Positions 24,394-32,812 of a DNA stretch of 64,000 bases are shown here, one piece after another. A model generated the notes under the pieces. It saw only the letters and a list, made by a program, of their open reading frames with translations. It was not told the origin of the DNA and did no database searches. Origin of the DNA: CAZQYC01 sp964597495. GTDB lineage: Bacteria; Pseudomonadota; Gammaproteobacteria; Steroidobacterales; Steroidobacteraceae. A program made the translations under genes and the position numbers. How positions within the stretch are numbered: the first letter of the stretch is position 1; each line of letters begins with the position of its first letter. The stretch covers positions 1-64,000 of the forward strand of contig CAZQYC010000005.1 of the NCBI GenBank assembly GCA_964597495.1, read 5' to 3'.

Positions 24394-25350
24394 TCAGCCC
24401 GCCTTCTTCGCGTTTTGTTGGGCGAGTTGAGCGAGCACTTCGTCTGCGCGCTCCTTCTTCGCAAGCGGAAAGCCGAGACGCGCCCGACTTTCGAGATAAC
24501 TCTGGGCCACGGTGCGCGCCAAATTACGGATGCGGCCAATGTAAGCCGCGCGTTCCGTCACGCTGATCGCGCCACGTGCGTCGAGCAAGTTGAAAGTGTG
24601 TGCGGCTTTCAAGAGTTGTTCGTAGGCAGGCAAAGCGAGTTGCTTCTCCATTAGAAACTTCGATTGCTTCTCGTGCGCAGCGAAGGCGCTCAGCAAGAAC
24701 TCCACGTCGCTGTATTCCAAGTTGTACGCGCTCTGCTCCACTTCGTTTTGATGGAATACGTCGCCGTAGTTAAGACCACTATTCGAAGACTGGGTCCAAC
24801 GTAACTTGTAGACGCTGTCCACGCCCTGCAGGTACATCGCGAGACGTTCAAGGCCGTACGTGATCTCGCCGGTAATCGGTTTGCACGTGATGCCGCCGAC
24901 TTCCTGGAAGTACGTGAACTGCGTGACTTCCATGCCGTTCATCCACACTTCCCAGCCGAGACCCCAGCAGCCGAGCGTGGGGTTCTCCCAGTTGTCTTCC
25001 ACGAAGCGAACGTCGTTGACTTGCAGATCAAAGCCGAGCGCTTTGAGGGAACCCAAGTAGAGATCCAAAATGTTCGCAGGCGCAGGCTTCAAGACCACTT
25101 GAAACTGATAGTAGTGCTGCAAGCGGTTTGGATTTTCGCCGTAGCGCCCATCTTTGGGTCGGCGGCTCGGCTGCACGTAGGCAGCACTCCAAGGTTCGGG
25201 TCCGATCGAGCGCAGAAAAGTCGCGGTATGGCTAGTGCCGGCGCCGACTTCCATATCGTAGGGCTGCAAAATGGCGCAGCCATGCTCCGACCAATAGCGT
25301 TGCAGGGTCAGAATCAAGTCTTGAAAGCTTTGCGATGGCGCGGTCGGCAT
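24394..25350 (-). CDS. glyQ: Glycine--tRNA ligase alpha subunit
   Basis: 318 residues. FQDLILTLQRYWSEHGCAI, QPYDMEVGAGTSHTATFLR and EPWSAAYVQPSRRPKDGRYGENPNRLQHYYQFQVVLKP are hallmark class II aminoacyl-tRNA synthetase motifs of GlyQ. It holds the glycine-adenylate active site and pairs with GlyS. First gene of the glyQ-glyS operon and divergent from glnA, with a 366-bp gap. Confidence 0.98.
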   Translation of the reverse strand: MPTAPSQSFQDLILTLQRYWSEHGCAILQPYDMEVGAGTSHTATFLRSIGPEPWSAAYVQPSRRPKDGRYGENPNRLQHYYQFQVVLKPAPANILDLYLGSLKALGFDLQVNDVRFVEDNWENPTLGCWGLGWEVWMNGMEVTQFTYFQEVGGITCKPITGEITYGLERLAMYLQGVDSVYKLRWTQSSNSGLNYGDVFHQNEVEQSAYNLEYSDVEFLLSAFAAHEKQSKFLMEKQLALPAYEQLLKAAHTFNLLDARGAISVTERAAYIGRIRNLARTVAQSYLESRARLGFPLAKKERADEVLAQLAQQNAKKAG

Positions 25351-25716
25351 GCCTTTCCCCGTGTTTCTAGCCCGTTTTTAATCAGCGTCGGCCGATTTTC
25401 GGGGCGCGAGTATAGCCTTAGGGCGCCCTCTCTCGTCCTTCCCGGTTGCCAGAAAGAACCCACTAGCGCACTATGACGGGGCGCGGCCGGGGCCGCGTGC
25501 TTCACGAAAGAGCGCCTCTGTGCGCATCGACTCATCCTCATCGGGCACCACCCGGCTCTCCGCCAGGCTTCGGTAGCACCCGACTGCGGGCGAGTCGTTG
25601 GCATAGATCCTGCAAAATTCGAGAGCTCGAAACCATATCAAATACCCTCGGAGCCGTCGGCGAGCGGCCAGAGGTAGACGCGCTCGCCAAGACCGACCCA
25701 ACGCGGAGGAGATCCC
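25351..25716. other. glyQ-glnA divergent intergenic region
   Basis: 366 bp without a gene. It holds the promoter of glnA (sigma-54 type, listed separately) and presumably that of glyQ near 25390-25440. GCGCACTATGACGGGGCGC (25467 region) and GGGCACCACCCGG (25550 region) are GC-flanked imperfect dyads that might be NtrC sites, but neither matches the TGCACC-N5-GGTGCA consensus well. Confidence 0.5.
25598..25614 (+). promoter_or_regulatory. Sigma-54 promoter of glnA
   Basis: TTGGCATAGATCCTGCA fits the -24/-12 consensus TGGCAC-N5-TTGCA: GG at 25600-25601 and GC at 25612-25613 are separated by the required 10 bases. Transcription would start near 25625, leaving a leader of about 90 bases. Sigma-54 control of glnA by phosphorylated NtrC is standard in proteobacteria and the ntrB/ntrC genes lie downstream. 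Confidence 0.75.
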
Positions 25717-27129
25717 ATGACGACCGGCGCTGAAATCATCAGCATGCTCAAAGAGAAAGAAGTGAAGTACGTGGACCTGCGATTCACGGACACACGCGGC
25801 AAGGAACAGCACGTAACGGTGCCTGCGGCCACCATCAATAAAGGATTTTTCGACGACGGCAAGATGTTCGACGGCTCGTCGATCGCGGGTTGGAAAGGCA
25901 TCAACGAATCCGACATGGTGCTCATGCCGGATGCCACCACGGCGGTGATGGACCCGTTCTTCGAAGACCCGACGCTCATCATCCGATGCGACGTTCTCGA
26001 ACCGGCCACCATGCAAGGCTATGAACGCGACCCGCGCTCGCTCGCCAAGCGCTGCGAAGCCTATATCAAGGCCAGCGGCGTCGGCGATAGCGCGTTGTTC
26101 GGCCCGGAAAACGAATTCTTCATTTTCGACAGCGTTCGCTACGGCACCGAAATCGGCAAGTCGTTCTTCGAAGTCGACGCCCAAGAAGCTTCTTGGAGCT
26201 CGGGCAAGGCCTACGAAGACGGCAACAAAGCGCACCGTCCCGGCATCAAGGGCGGCTACTTCCCGGTTCCGCCGGTCGACTCGCATCAAGACATCCGTTC
26301 GGCGATGTGTAACGCCCTCGAGCAAATGGGCCTGACCGTCGAAGTGCATCACCACGAAGTCGCGACGGCCGGTCAGTGCGAAATCGGCGTGGGCGCGAAC
26401 ACGCTCGTGAAGAAAGCCGATGAAGTGCAAATCCTGAAGTACGCGATTCACAACGTCGCGCACGCCTACGGCAAGACCGTGACCTTCATGCCGAAGCCGC
26501 TCGTCGGCGACAACGGCAACGGCATGCACGTTCACCAATCCATTCAGAAAGAAGGCAAAGCGCTGTTTGCCGGCGACAAGTACGCGGGGCTCTCGGAGCT
26601 TGCGCTGTACTACATCGGCGGCATCATCAAGCACGCCAAGGCGGTCAACGCGTTCACGAATCCGGGCACCAATAGCTACAAGCGCTTGGTCCCTGGCTTC
26701 GAAGCGCCCGTCATGCTCGCGTACTCCGCGCGCAATCGCTCGGCGTCGATTCGTATCCCCTGGGTGTCGAATCCGAAAGCCCGTCGCATTGAAGTGCGTT
26801 TCCCGGACTCGATCGCGAATCCGTATCTCGCCTTCTCGGCGATGATGATGGCCGGCCTCGACGGCATCAAGAACAAGATCCATCCGGGCGAACCCGCGGA
26901 CAAGGACTTGTACGACTTGGAGCCGGAAGAAGCGAAGAAGATTCCGGAAGTGTGCTACTCGCTCGAACAGGCGCTCGAATGTCTCGACAAGGATCGCGAC
27001 TTCTTGAAGGCCGGCGGCGTGTTCACCGACGACGTCATCGACTCCTACATCGCGCTCAAGATGCAGGAAGTCACCAAGGTGCGTATGTCGACGCATCCGC
27101 TCGAGTTCGAGCTGTACTACAGCGTGTAA
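25717..27129 (+). CDS. glnA: Glutamine synthetase type I
   Basis: 470 residues. MFDGSSIAGWKGINESDM, GPENEFFIFD, QCEIGVG, NGMHVHQS, NPGTNSYKRLVPG and NRSASIRIP are all GSI signatures including the metal and ammonium ligands. The KDLYDLEP motif at residues 396-403 places the adenylylation tyrosine at 399, so the enzyme should be controlled by GlnE. It makes glutamine from glutamate, ammonia and ATP. GGAGGAGATCCC is a strong ribosome site. Confidence 0.99.
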   Translation: MTTGAEIISMLKEKEVKYVDLRFTDTRGKEQHVTVPAATINKGFFDDGKMFDGSSIAGWKGINESDMVLMPDATTAVMDPFFEDPTLIIRCDVLEPATMQGYERDPRSLAKRCEAYIKASGVGDSALFGPENEFFIFDSVRYGTEIGKSFFEVDAQEASWSSGKAYEDGNKAHRPGIKGGYFPVPPVDSHQDIRSAMCNALEQMGLTVEVHHHEVATAGQCEIGVGANTLVKKADEVQILKYAIHNVAHAYGKTVTFMPKPLVGDNGNGMHVHQSIQKEGKALFAGDKYAGLSELALYYIGGIIKHAKAVNAFTNPGTNSYKRLVPGFEAPVMLAYSARNRSASIRIPWVSNPKARRIEVRFPDSIANPYLAFSAMMMAGLDGIKNKIHPGEPADKDLYDLEPEEAKKIPEVCYSLEQALECLDKDRDFLKAGGVFTDDVIDSYIALKMQEVTKVRMSTHPLEFELYYSV

Positions 27130-27476
27130 TTTCGTGCGTTCCAGGTCGCGCATCTCGGTGCGCGACGCGCGAGGCCAGGGACGGCTTCGCGAACGCCCGC
27201 CGCGATGGGGCGTCTCTCAGAGGGAATTCCCTGGAAGATATTCGTGGGAAATTCGTTCGTCGGAGGTCGTGTGAGGCTTTGCCCGCACCAAGCTTTACAA
27301 ACTACTTCATCGGCCAGAGCGCACACTCCATTGTCCGATTGCCCATTGCCTGATTGTTTCGAAGCGACGTCTTTTTCCGTCGTCGCAAAAATGCTGCGTC
27401 ATTGCGTAGCTCCCCTCCTCAATGACTCAAGTCGCAGCCGGTGCGGATCGTTCGCACCCGTATCGCAAGGATCGCC
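27130..27476. other. Gap between glnA and glnL
   Basis: About 347 bp without a convincing gene. Contains the hairpin at 27145 and another possible one at 27363-27387 (GCGACG...CGTCGC with a T5 loop). I see no clear sigma-54 or sigma-70 promoter; glnL may be read from glnA or from a weak promoter here. Confidence 0.45.
27145..27166 (+). terminator. Hairpin after glnA
   Basis: GTCGCGCA-tctcgg-TGCGCGAC is a perfect 8-bp stem starting 16 bases after the glnA stop. There is no T-tract, so it may act as a mRNA 3' end stabiliser or a weak attenuator rather than a full terminator. Confidence 0.4.
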
Positions 27477-28628
27477 ATGGTCGCCGCTCCCAAAAAGTTA
27501 AGCATTTCGCGCGCCCTTCGCACCATCTCGGTAAGTAAACAAGTGGAAGACGCAGCGCGCATTCTCGATAGTCTCACCACCAGCGTCATTCTGGTGGATA
27601 CGCAGCACAACGTGCTTCACTTGAATGCGGCGGCGGAAACGCTATTGGGCGCGAGCCGCAATCAAGCGCAGAGCCGGCCGTTAGCTGACCTACTGCGCGG
27701 CGGCGTTCAAGTCGCCGAAATGATCGACCGCGTAATCGAAACGCAGCGCGCCTATTCGCGGCGCGAACTGCCGCTGCGCCCCGCTTCTTCAGACAGCGAA
27801 CTGGTGGTCGACTGCACCATCTCTCCGTACGACGATTTAGGCTTGCTCATCGAACTCAGCGACGCCACGCAGCACCAGCGCATCACGCGCGAAAATGCAC
27901 TGCTTGCTCAGGTCGGCGGCAGCCGTCTCATGATTCGGCAGCTGGCCCACGAGATCAAGAATCCGCTCGGCGGTTTGCGCGGCGCCGCGCAATTGCTCGA
28001 ACGACAATTGTCGGACGCGACCATGCGCGAATACACCTCGGTCATCATCAGCGAGGCCGACCGGCTCAAAGTGCTGGTGGATACGCTGCTCGGTCCTGGG
28101 CACGCACCGCGCAAACAACTCATCAATGTGCACGAATTGGTGCAACACGTTTGGCAATTGCTCAAACTCGAGGCATCGCCGACGATCAAGATCCAGCGCG
28201 ACTACGATCCGAGCCTGCCGTCGATCCAATTGGATCGCGATCAAATCATTCAAGCGATGCTGAACCTGGGTCGCAATGCGCTTCAGGCGCTCGGTACGGC
28301 TCGCCGTGAACATAACGGGCGCGTGATCCTGCGAACTCGCGCACACACTCACGTGTACATAGGCAAGCGCAAGCACCGTTTGGTGGCGTGCGTGCAATTT
28401 GAAGACGACGGTCCGGGCGTGCCGGACCATCTTCGCGATACATTGTTTTATCCGTTGGTGACCGGACGCGCGGATGGCACGGGACTTGGATTAGCCGTAG
28501 CCCAAGACCTGGTTAGCCGCCATGACGGGCTCATCGAATTCGAGAGCCGCCCGGGGCGGACTGTCTTTTCGATCTTGCTGCCGTTCGATTCCACTGTTGA
28601 GTCCGCCGATGCAAACACACATGACTAG
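27477..28628 (+). CDS. glnL: Nitrogen regulation sensor histidine kinase NtrB
   Basis: 383 residues from ATG 27477, behind AAGGATCGCC. A short N-terminal PAS-type domain (residues 24-135: ILDSLTTSVILVDTQHNVLHLNAAAETLLG) precedes the H-box LAHEIKNPLGGLRGAAQLL with phospho-His 158, then MLNLGRNALQAL (N box), DDGPGVP (G1) and GTGLGLAVAQDL (G2). No TM: a soluble kinase/phosphatase of NtrC that senses nitrogen through PII. Its stop overlaps glnG. Confidence 0.96.
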   Translation: MVAAPKKLSISRALRTISVSKQVEDAARILDSLTTSVILVDTQHNVLHLNAAAETLLGASRNQAQSRPLADLLRGGVQVAEMIDRVIETQRAYSRRELPLRPASSDSELVVDCTISPYDDLGLLIELSDATQHQRITRENALLAQVGGSRLMIRQLAHEIKNPLGGLRGAAQLLERQLSDATMREYTSVIISEADRLKVLVDTLLGPGHAPRKQLINVHELVQHVWQLLKLEASPTIKIQRDYDPSLPSIQLDRDQIIQAMLNLGRNALQALGTARREHNGRVILRTRAHTHVYIGKRKHRLVACVQFEDDGPGVPDHLRDTLFYPLVTGRADGTGLGLAVAQDLVSRHDGLIEFESRPGRTVFSILLPFDSTVESADANTHD

Positions 28629-30036
28629 CGCCCCGCCTATCAAGCCACTCAATGTTTGGCTCGTCGACGACGATGCGTCGATTCGCTGGGTGTTGGAACG
28701 CGCGCTGCGCCAAGGCGGCATGGCGCCCACAACCTTCGACCAAGCCGACACCGCATTGGCGGCGTTGCGCCGGAATCGTCCCGACGTGCTGATCACCGAC
28801 ATCCGCATGCCCGGACGAAGCGGCCTCGAACTGCTCACCGAGATTCGCGGCTCGCAACCTGAGTTGCCGGTCATCGTCATGACCGCTCACTCGGATTTGG
28901 ACAGCGCAGTTTCCGCTTACAAGGGCGGTGCGTTCGAATATTTGCCGAAGCCATTCGACATCGATCAAGCCGTCGACCTCGTACGCCGCGCCGCGCAACA
29001 ACAGACACGCACGGAAGAAGTGGTGACCGAATCGCGCCGCATTCCGGAAATGCTCGGGCAAGCGCCCGCCATGCAGGAAGTGTTTCGCGCCATCGGACGC
29101 CTGTCGCGTTCCAGCATGACGGTCCTCATCACCGGCGAATCGGGTACCGGTAAGGAACTCGTCGCACGAGCGCTGCACCGGCATAGTCCGCGCGCCACCA
29201 AGGCGTTCATCGCATTAAATACGTCTGCCTTTACGGCGGACTTGCTCGAATCGGAATTGTTCGGTCACGAGAAAGGCGCGTTTACCGGCGCCGATCACCT
29301 GCGTCGCGGCCGCTTCGAGCAAGCGGACGGCGGTACGCTTTTCTTGGACGAAATCGGCGACATGTCGCCGCAACTGCAAACACGGTTGCTCCGCGTTTTG
29401 GCAGAAGGCGAGTTCTATCGCGTCGGCGGCCAAACGCCGGTGCGCACCGACGTGCGAGTCATCGCCGCTACTCACCAAGATTTGGAGGCGCGCGTTAAAC
29501 AAGGCTTGTTCCGCGAGGATCTCTTGCATCGCCTCAACGTGATCCGCATCGAAGTGCCGCCGCTTCGCTCGCGTCGCGAAGACATTCCCGAACTCATCAA
29601 CCACTACTTGAACGAAGCCGCCACCGAACTCGGCGTTGAAGCGAAGGTGCTGACGGCCGAAGCCGAAGCGGCGCTTACGAATTTCGATTGGCCGGGCAAC
29701 GTTCGCCAGATCGTGAATACCTGCCGTCGCCTGACGGTCAGCGCGCCGGGTCGTGAAATCAAGGCGGAGGATATCCCCGCCGATTTAGGCGGCAGCCCAA
29801 GCCCCACCAAACTACAGGACGAGTGGACACGCCAGCTCACGTCGTGGGCGGACAAACGCCTCGCCAACGGCGGCAAACCGTTGCTCGACGATGCGCTCCC
29901 TGAATTCGAACGCACGCTGATTCGCAGCGCCCTCCGAAAAGCGGAAGGCGGCCGGCAAGAAGCCGCGCGGTTGCTCGGCTGGGGCCGCAACACGCTCACG
30001 CGCAAATTGAAAGAACTCGGAATGGACGACGAGTAG
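28621..30036 (+). CDS. glnG: Nitrogen regulation response regulator NtrC
   Basis: 471 residues from ATG 28621 (ATG 28609 also possible). Receiver domain with acidic pair and phospho-Asp 60 (VLITD), Lys in LPKPFD at 110, sigma-54 AAA+ domain with Walker A GESGTGKE (172-179), GAFTGAD (219-225) for sigma-54 contact, and a C-terminal FIS-type helix-turn-helix EAARLLGWGRNTLTRKLKEL. It activates sigma-54 promoters such as the one of glnA. Overlaps glnL by 8 bp. Confidence 0.97.
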   Translation: MTSAPPIKPLNVWLVDDDASIRWVLERALRQGGMAPTTFDQADTALAALRRNRPDVLITDIRMPGRSGLELLTEIRGSQPELPVIVMTAHSDLDSAVSAYKGGAFEYLPKPFDIDQAVDLVRRAAQQQTRTEEVVTESRRIPEMLGQAPAMQEVFRAIGRLSRSSMTVLITGESGTGKELVARALHRHSPRATKAFIALNTSAFTADLLESELFGHEKGAFTGADHLRRGRFEQADGGTLFLDEIGDMSPQLQTRLLRVLAEGEFYRVGGQTPVRTDVRVIAATHQDLEARVKQGLFREDLLHRLNVIRIEVPPLRSRREDIPELINHYLNEAATELGVEAKVLTAEAEAALTNFDWPGNVRQIVNTCRRLTVSAPGREIKAEDIPADLGGSPSPTKLQDEWTRQLTSWADKRLANGGKPLLDDALPEFERTLIRSALRKAEGGRQEAARLLGWGRNTLTRKLKELGMDDE

Positions 30037-30045
30037 CGTCATGTT

Positions 30046-30082
30046 CCCTCTCCCCTTGCGGGAGAGGGTTAGGGAGAGGGGG
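30046..30082. repeat. REP-like repeat, left of DUF559 gene
   Basis: CCCTCTCCCC-ttg-CGGGAGAGGG followed by TTAGGGAGAGGGGG. The purine-rich right arm lies 6 bases before the ATG of the DUF559 gene and could serve as its ribosome site. Inverted relative to 30413-30462. Confidence 0.9.
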
Positions 30083-30087
30083 CAGGG

Positions 30088-30426
30088 ATGTCCAGTAAAA
30101 CTCAATTTGCAAAAGAACTTCGAACTCGCTCCACAGACGCCGAACGTCTCTTATGGAGCAAAGTTCGCGCTCATCGTCTCTACGGCTTTAAATTCAAGCG
30201 CCAGCAGCTCATCGGCGATTACATCGTCGATTTCGTTTGCTTCGAAGCGAAGCTAGTGGTCGAACTTGACGGCGGCCAACATGCGGACAGCACTTCCGAT
30301 TCCTATCGAGATAATTGGCTGCGTAGCCGCGGATATAAGGTGCTTCGGTTCTGGAATAATGACGTGCTGACTAACATTGAAGGCGTTGTCGAAGTTGTAC
30401 TTCGCTATTTGTCCCCCTCTCCCTAA
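30088..30426 (+). CDS. DUF559 endonuclease-like protein
   Basis: 112 residues. AKELRTRSTDAERLLWSKVRAHRLYGFKFKRQ, then GDYIVDFVCFEAKLVVELDGGQHAD and NWLRSRGYKVLRFWNNDVLTNIEGV form the DUF559 domain, which shares the PD-(D/E)XK/Vsr-like fold: Asp 47 area (DYIVDF), Glu and DG-GQH. The C-terminal LSPSP is encoded by the following REP. The gene is tightly held between two inverted REP repeats, and a decayed copy of its 3' end is at 31188-31313. Function unknown; nuclease activity is inferred from the fold. Confidence 0.9.
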   Translation: MSSKTQFAKELRTRSTDAERLLWSKVRAHRLYGFKFKRQQLIGDYIVDFVCFEAKLVVELDGGQHADSTSDSYRDNWLRSRGYKVLRFWNNDVLTNIEGVVEVVLRYLSPSP

Positions 30427-30462
30427 CCCTCTCCCTAACCCTCTCCCGCAAGGGGAGAGGGG
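30413..30462. repeat. REP-like repeat, right of DUF559 gene
   Basis: CCCCCTCTCCCTAACCCTCTCCCTAACCC followed by hairpin CCCTCTCCC-gcaa-GGGGAGAGGGG; it has an extra CCCTAACCCTCTC unit and is inverted relative to 30046-30082. It overlaps the last codons of the DUF559 gene. Confidence 0.9.
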
Positions 30463-30475
30463 ATGGAATGTATCG

Positions 30476-30706
30476 TTAGCCCTTCTTGGCAACCGATGCG
30501 AATAAATCCTCTAGAGAAATATTCAAAGTCGTTGCCACTGACAGTAACGTAAGTACTGTTGGGTTATAAATGCCTCGCTCCAGTCGACCGATGACATTGG
30601 GATGCACACCAGCGGAATGCGCCAACCCTTCTTGGCTCAATCCTTGGCTCTTGCGACGCTCCCGCACTTCCTCACCAAGATCACGCAATATGCCCTTCTT
30701 TCTCAC
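30476..30706 (-). CDS. XRE family transcriptional regulator
   Basis: 76 residues, nearly all one helix-turn-helix domain: LGEEVRERRKSQGLSQEGLAHSAGVHPNVIGRLERGIYNPTVLTLLSVATTLNISLEDL (residues 10-68). The GLSQEGLA...NVIGRLERG core is that of Cro/C1-type single-domain repressors such as those of restriction-modification or TA loci. Divergent from a small gene at 30793; the near-perfect palindrome between them is its probable operator. Confidence 0.95.
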   Translation of the reverse strand: MRKKGILRDLGEEVRERRKSQGLSQEGLAHSAGVHPNVIGRLERGIYNPTVLTLLSVATTLNISLEDLFASVAKKG

Positions 30707-30727
30707 AGGGCAAGCGTCAGGCCTTGA

Positions 30728-30755
30728 ACACTATACTGTCTAGACATTATAGTGT
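30728..30755. promoter_or_regulatory. 28-bp palindromic operator with divergent promoters
   Basis: ACACTATA (30728-30735) and TATAGTGT (30748-30755) enclose CTGTCTAGACAT, whose core TGTCTAGACA is itself a palindrome; 26 of 28 bases are symmetric. TTGAAC (30724) with an 18-bp gap to TATAGT (30748) gives a rightward promoter, and TAGACA with a 17-bp gap to TATAGT gives a leftward one. The site therefore covers both promoters and is very probably bound by the XRE protein, with autorepression. Confidence 0.75.
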
Positions 30756-30792
30756 CTATATAAGGATCCTGGCGACCGATGGAGCCCGCTTC

Positions 30793-31086
30793 ATGACCAC
30801 CAAGCAATCTACTCGCAACGGCTACTCTGTCCGAAAACTCATTCCGGCCAAACCCACACGAAAGCGGCGCTCGGCAAAAACTGTCGATAAAGCAGATCTA
30901 ACCTATTTTCTCGACATCCTTGGCAGTTTCGCTGATTCCCGAGCAGTGATAGAAACTGTCTATCGTTCGTTTGAAAATACCGACGACTGTGTAGAGGGCA
31001 CTTCAACACTAAGAATTGGCCTAAACATGTTTAACGATGCCTATAACGAGCTCGACATGGCCATCAATCGCCTTCCAGGGCTGTAG
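30793..31086 (+). CDS. Small hypothetical protein, regulated by XRE
   Basis: 97 residues from ATG 30793. A basic, Lys/Arg-rich head (SVRKLIPAKPTRKRRSAK, residues 12-29) is followed by an acidic helical part (DLTYFLDILGSFADSRAVIETVYRSF). TTG 30724 would extend the frame but lies in the operator. No TM or catalytic motif. Its pairing with an XRE repressor across one operator is typical of small regulatory or TA loci, but no toxin fold is recognised. Confidence 0.7.
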   Translation: MTTKQSTRNGYSVRKLIPAKPTRKRRSAKTVDKADLTYFLDILGSFADSRAVIETVYRSFENTDDCVEGTSTLRIGLNMFNDAYNELDMAINRLPGL

Positions 31087-31187
31087 TATCGATAAATCGC
31101 GAGGCTGAAGACTGAATGCGCCGATGATCGATATTCACTCCGCTGAACGATCGACTTTCGCAATTCAGCACTCGGCGGAGGAATCTT

Positions 31188-31313
31188 TTATTGATGGTTG
31201 CGAAGTCGCGGATATGGCGTGCTTCGGTTCTAGAACAACTATGTTTTGCCTAACATTGAAGGCGTTGTAAGTAGTGCTTCGCTACTTGCCCCCTCTCCCG
31301 CAAGGGGAGAGGG
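31188..31313 (+). pseudogene. Decayed 3' end of a second DUF559-REP unit
   Basis: 31190-31288 resembles 30310-30412: TGATGGTTGCG.AGTCGCGGATAT, GTGCTTCGGTTCTAGAAC, CTAACATTGAAGGCGTTGT and GCTTCGCTACTTG follow the same order as codons of the intact gene, with base changes and small gaps that break the frame. It ends with a REP hairpin (CCCTCTCCCGCAAGGGGAGAGGG, 31289-31313). So the gene end and its REP were copied together. Confidence 0.75.
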
Positions 31314-31328
31314 AAAATCTCTATATTG

Positions 31329-32498
31329 CTACTGTGCCGTGCGCAGCGCGAAGAAGCCGTCAAACACTTGTTCGATCGGAATCGCAAATCCAATTCCCTG
31401 CGTACCGCTCAAAATAGCCGTATTGACGCCGATGACTTTACCGTTTTCATCAATTAGCGGCCCGCCACTGTTGCCCGGATTGATGGGCGCATCCGTTTGC
31501 AGCACGTCATATTTATACGGCTTCATTTGTCTGTAGCCCGAGAAGATGCCGGAAGTCACGGTAAACGCCAACCCGGAAGGACTGCCGATCGTAAACAATC
31601 GCGTTCCTTGGCTTAGCTTGTCCGAATCCGTCTTGCGGAGATAGGGACACGAACTCGCCATCAATTGAAACAAGGCAAGGTCGCCGTCTTCTGCATATTC
31701 CGCACCGGTCATTTTATATTCGCTTCCGTCGACAAGTTGGACCGTGAATCCCTGGTGACTCTGCGAGTACCGATCGAGATCCTTGCGAATCCATTCATCC
31801 ACATTACTATCCAGGTCGTTAAGCTCTTTTCGAGCTTCGGCGATTTCCCTGCCGAGCTTTTGCGATTCGAGATCCCATCCTCGGTTGGATTGCTCTCTGC
31901 GCCAAAGTTCGTTTTCCATCGACCGAATCTTTCTCCCTATCATGCTTCTCGTCTCTTGGATTCTTTGATTGAACTCCGGGTCTTTGCGAACCTTGTTATA
32001 AACTTGGTCGACATTAAACTCGAGCACGTGACGATTCGTGACGCCATGGCATTCGGCATCCACCAGGAATCCGGATCCCAACGCGCCCCACTCGGTCTTG
32101 ATAAACACCGTTGCATTGCGTGCGGCTTCAATGGCATTTCCCGGTGGATGAGACTTGGCTAATTGAGCCGCCAATCCGGAAAGAGGTGAGCTGCCATCGT
32201 CGACTTCGCGCTTTGCGTCGGCAGCTGCTTGATTTGGTTGCGGCGGCGCTGCTGCTTGCAGTTGCGCCTGTACCGGCGGCGCCACTTTCGGCGCGCGCAT
32301 CGCCACGAAAGTAACGACACCTACGGCACAAACGGCCAACACGCCGAGCGCGACTTTGAGCGGACTCGAGCTGGAATCTCCTTCGGCCGCCACGGGCTTG
32401 AGCGCCGCCTGGGCCTTACGGTACTTGTCGAAATAGACATTGCACGACTCACAGCGAACTTCGTCCTGCTGCGCATGGCCGCACTTCGGGCACTTCAC
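31329..32498 (-). CDS. Membrane-anchored HtrA-like serine protease with zinc ribbon
   Basis: 389 residues from GTG 32498, which follows GGAGG at ideal spacing; an upstream frame to 32579 is less likely. N-terminal zinc ribbon CPKC...CESC (Cys 3, 6, 16, 19), TM segment about 48-67, Pro/Gln-rich linker, then a trypsin-like domain with His 157 (TNRHVLE), Asp 273 (EDGDLAL) and Ser 344 (NPGNSGGPL). A charged helical insert of about 80 residues (163-245) splits His from Asp. No PDZ domain. Periplasm-facing protease, target unknown. Confidence 0.85.
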   Translation of the reverse strand: MKCPKCGHAQQDEVRCESCNVYFDKYRKAQAALKPVAAEGDSSSSPLKVALGVLAVCAVGVVTFVAMRAPKVAPPVQAQLQAAAPPQPNQAAADAKREVDDGSSPLSGLAAQLAKSHPPGNAIEAARNATVFIKTEWGALGSGFLVDAECHGVTNRHVLEFNVDQVYNKVRKDPEFNQRIQETRSMIGRKIRSMENELWRREQSNRGWDLESQKLGREIAEARKELNDLDSNVDEWIRKDLDRYSQSHQGFTVQLVDGSEYKMTGAEYAEDGDLALFQLMASSCPYLRKTDSDKLSQGTRLFTIGSPSGLAFTVTSGIFSGYRQMKPYKYDVLQTDAPINPGNSGGPLIDENGKVIGVNTAILSGTQGIGFAIPIEQVFDGFFALRTAQ

Positions 32499-32812
32499 AT
32501 TCGCCTCCGTTCTTCTAATACTCCGGCTAAGCGTCGACTTTACTGTCAACCGATCGAACCGCTCCGTGACTGTGTTCACAAGCGAGGCAAGCGGACGACA
32601 AGGAGCTCGTCATTCCTTCCTGCGTGGACTGGGTCGGACAGGAGCCGCTTCGACCCAAGAAAAGAAACCGGCGCCGGATCCGATTGCTAGGAGATAACGT
32701 GTGATCCCTCTCTCGTCATCGCTCTTCCGGCTTGCAGGCCCACCGGCTTACGCCATGGATTCAGCGCTTCCCTTACATACCTTCCGGGCGGCGGTCCTAA
32801 TAATCGATTCCC

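Noticed and set aside
22478..24566. Plus-strand open frames over glyS and glyQ
   Set aside because: They are antisense shadows of two strongly conserved genes.
25471..27153. 560-codon minus-strand frame over glnA
   Set aside because: It is an antisense frame of glnA caused by high third-position GC; the amino acid pattern is His/Arg/Val-rich and family-less.
21187..31313. CCCTCTCCC repeats as a CRISPR array
   Set aside because: The copies are hairpins in inverted pairs with no regular spacers and no cas genes; they are REP/BIME-type repeats.
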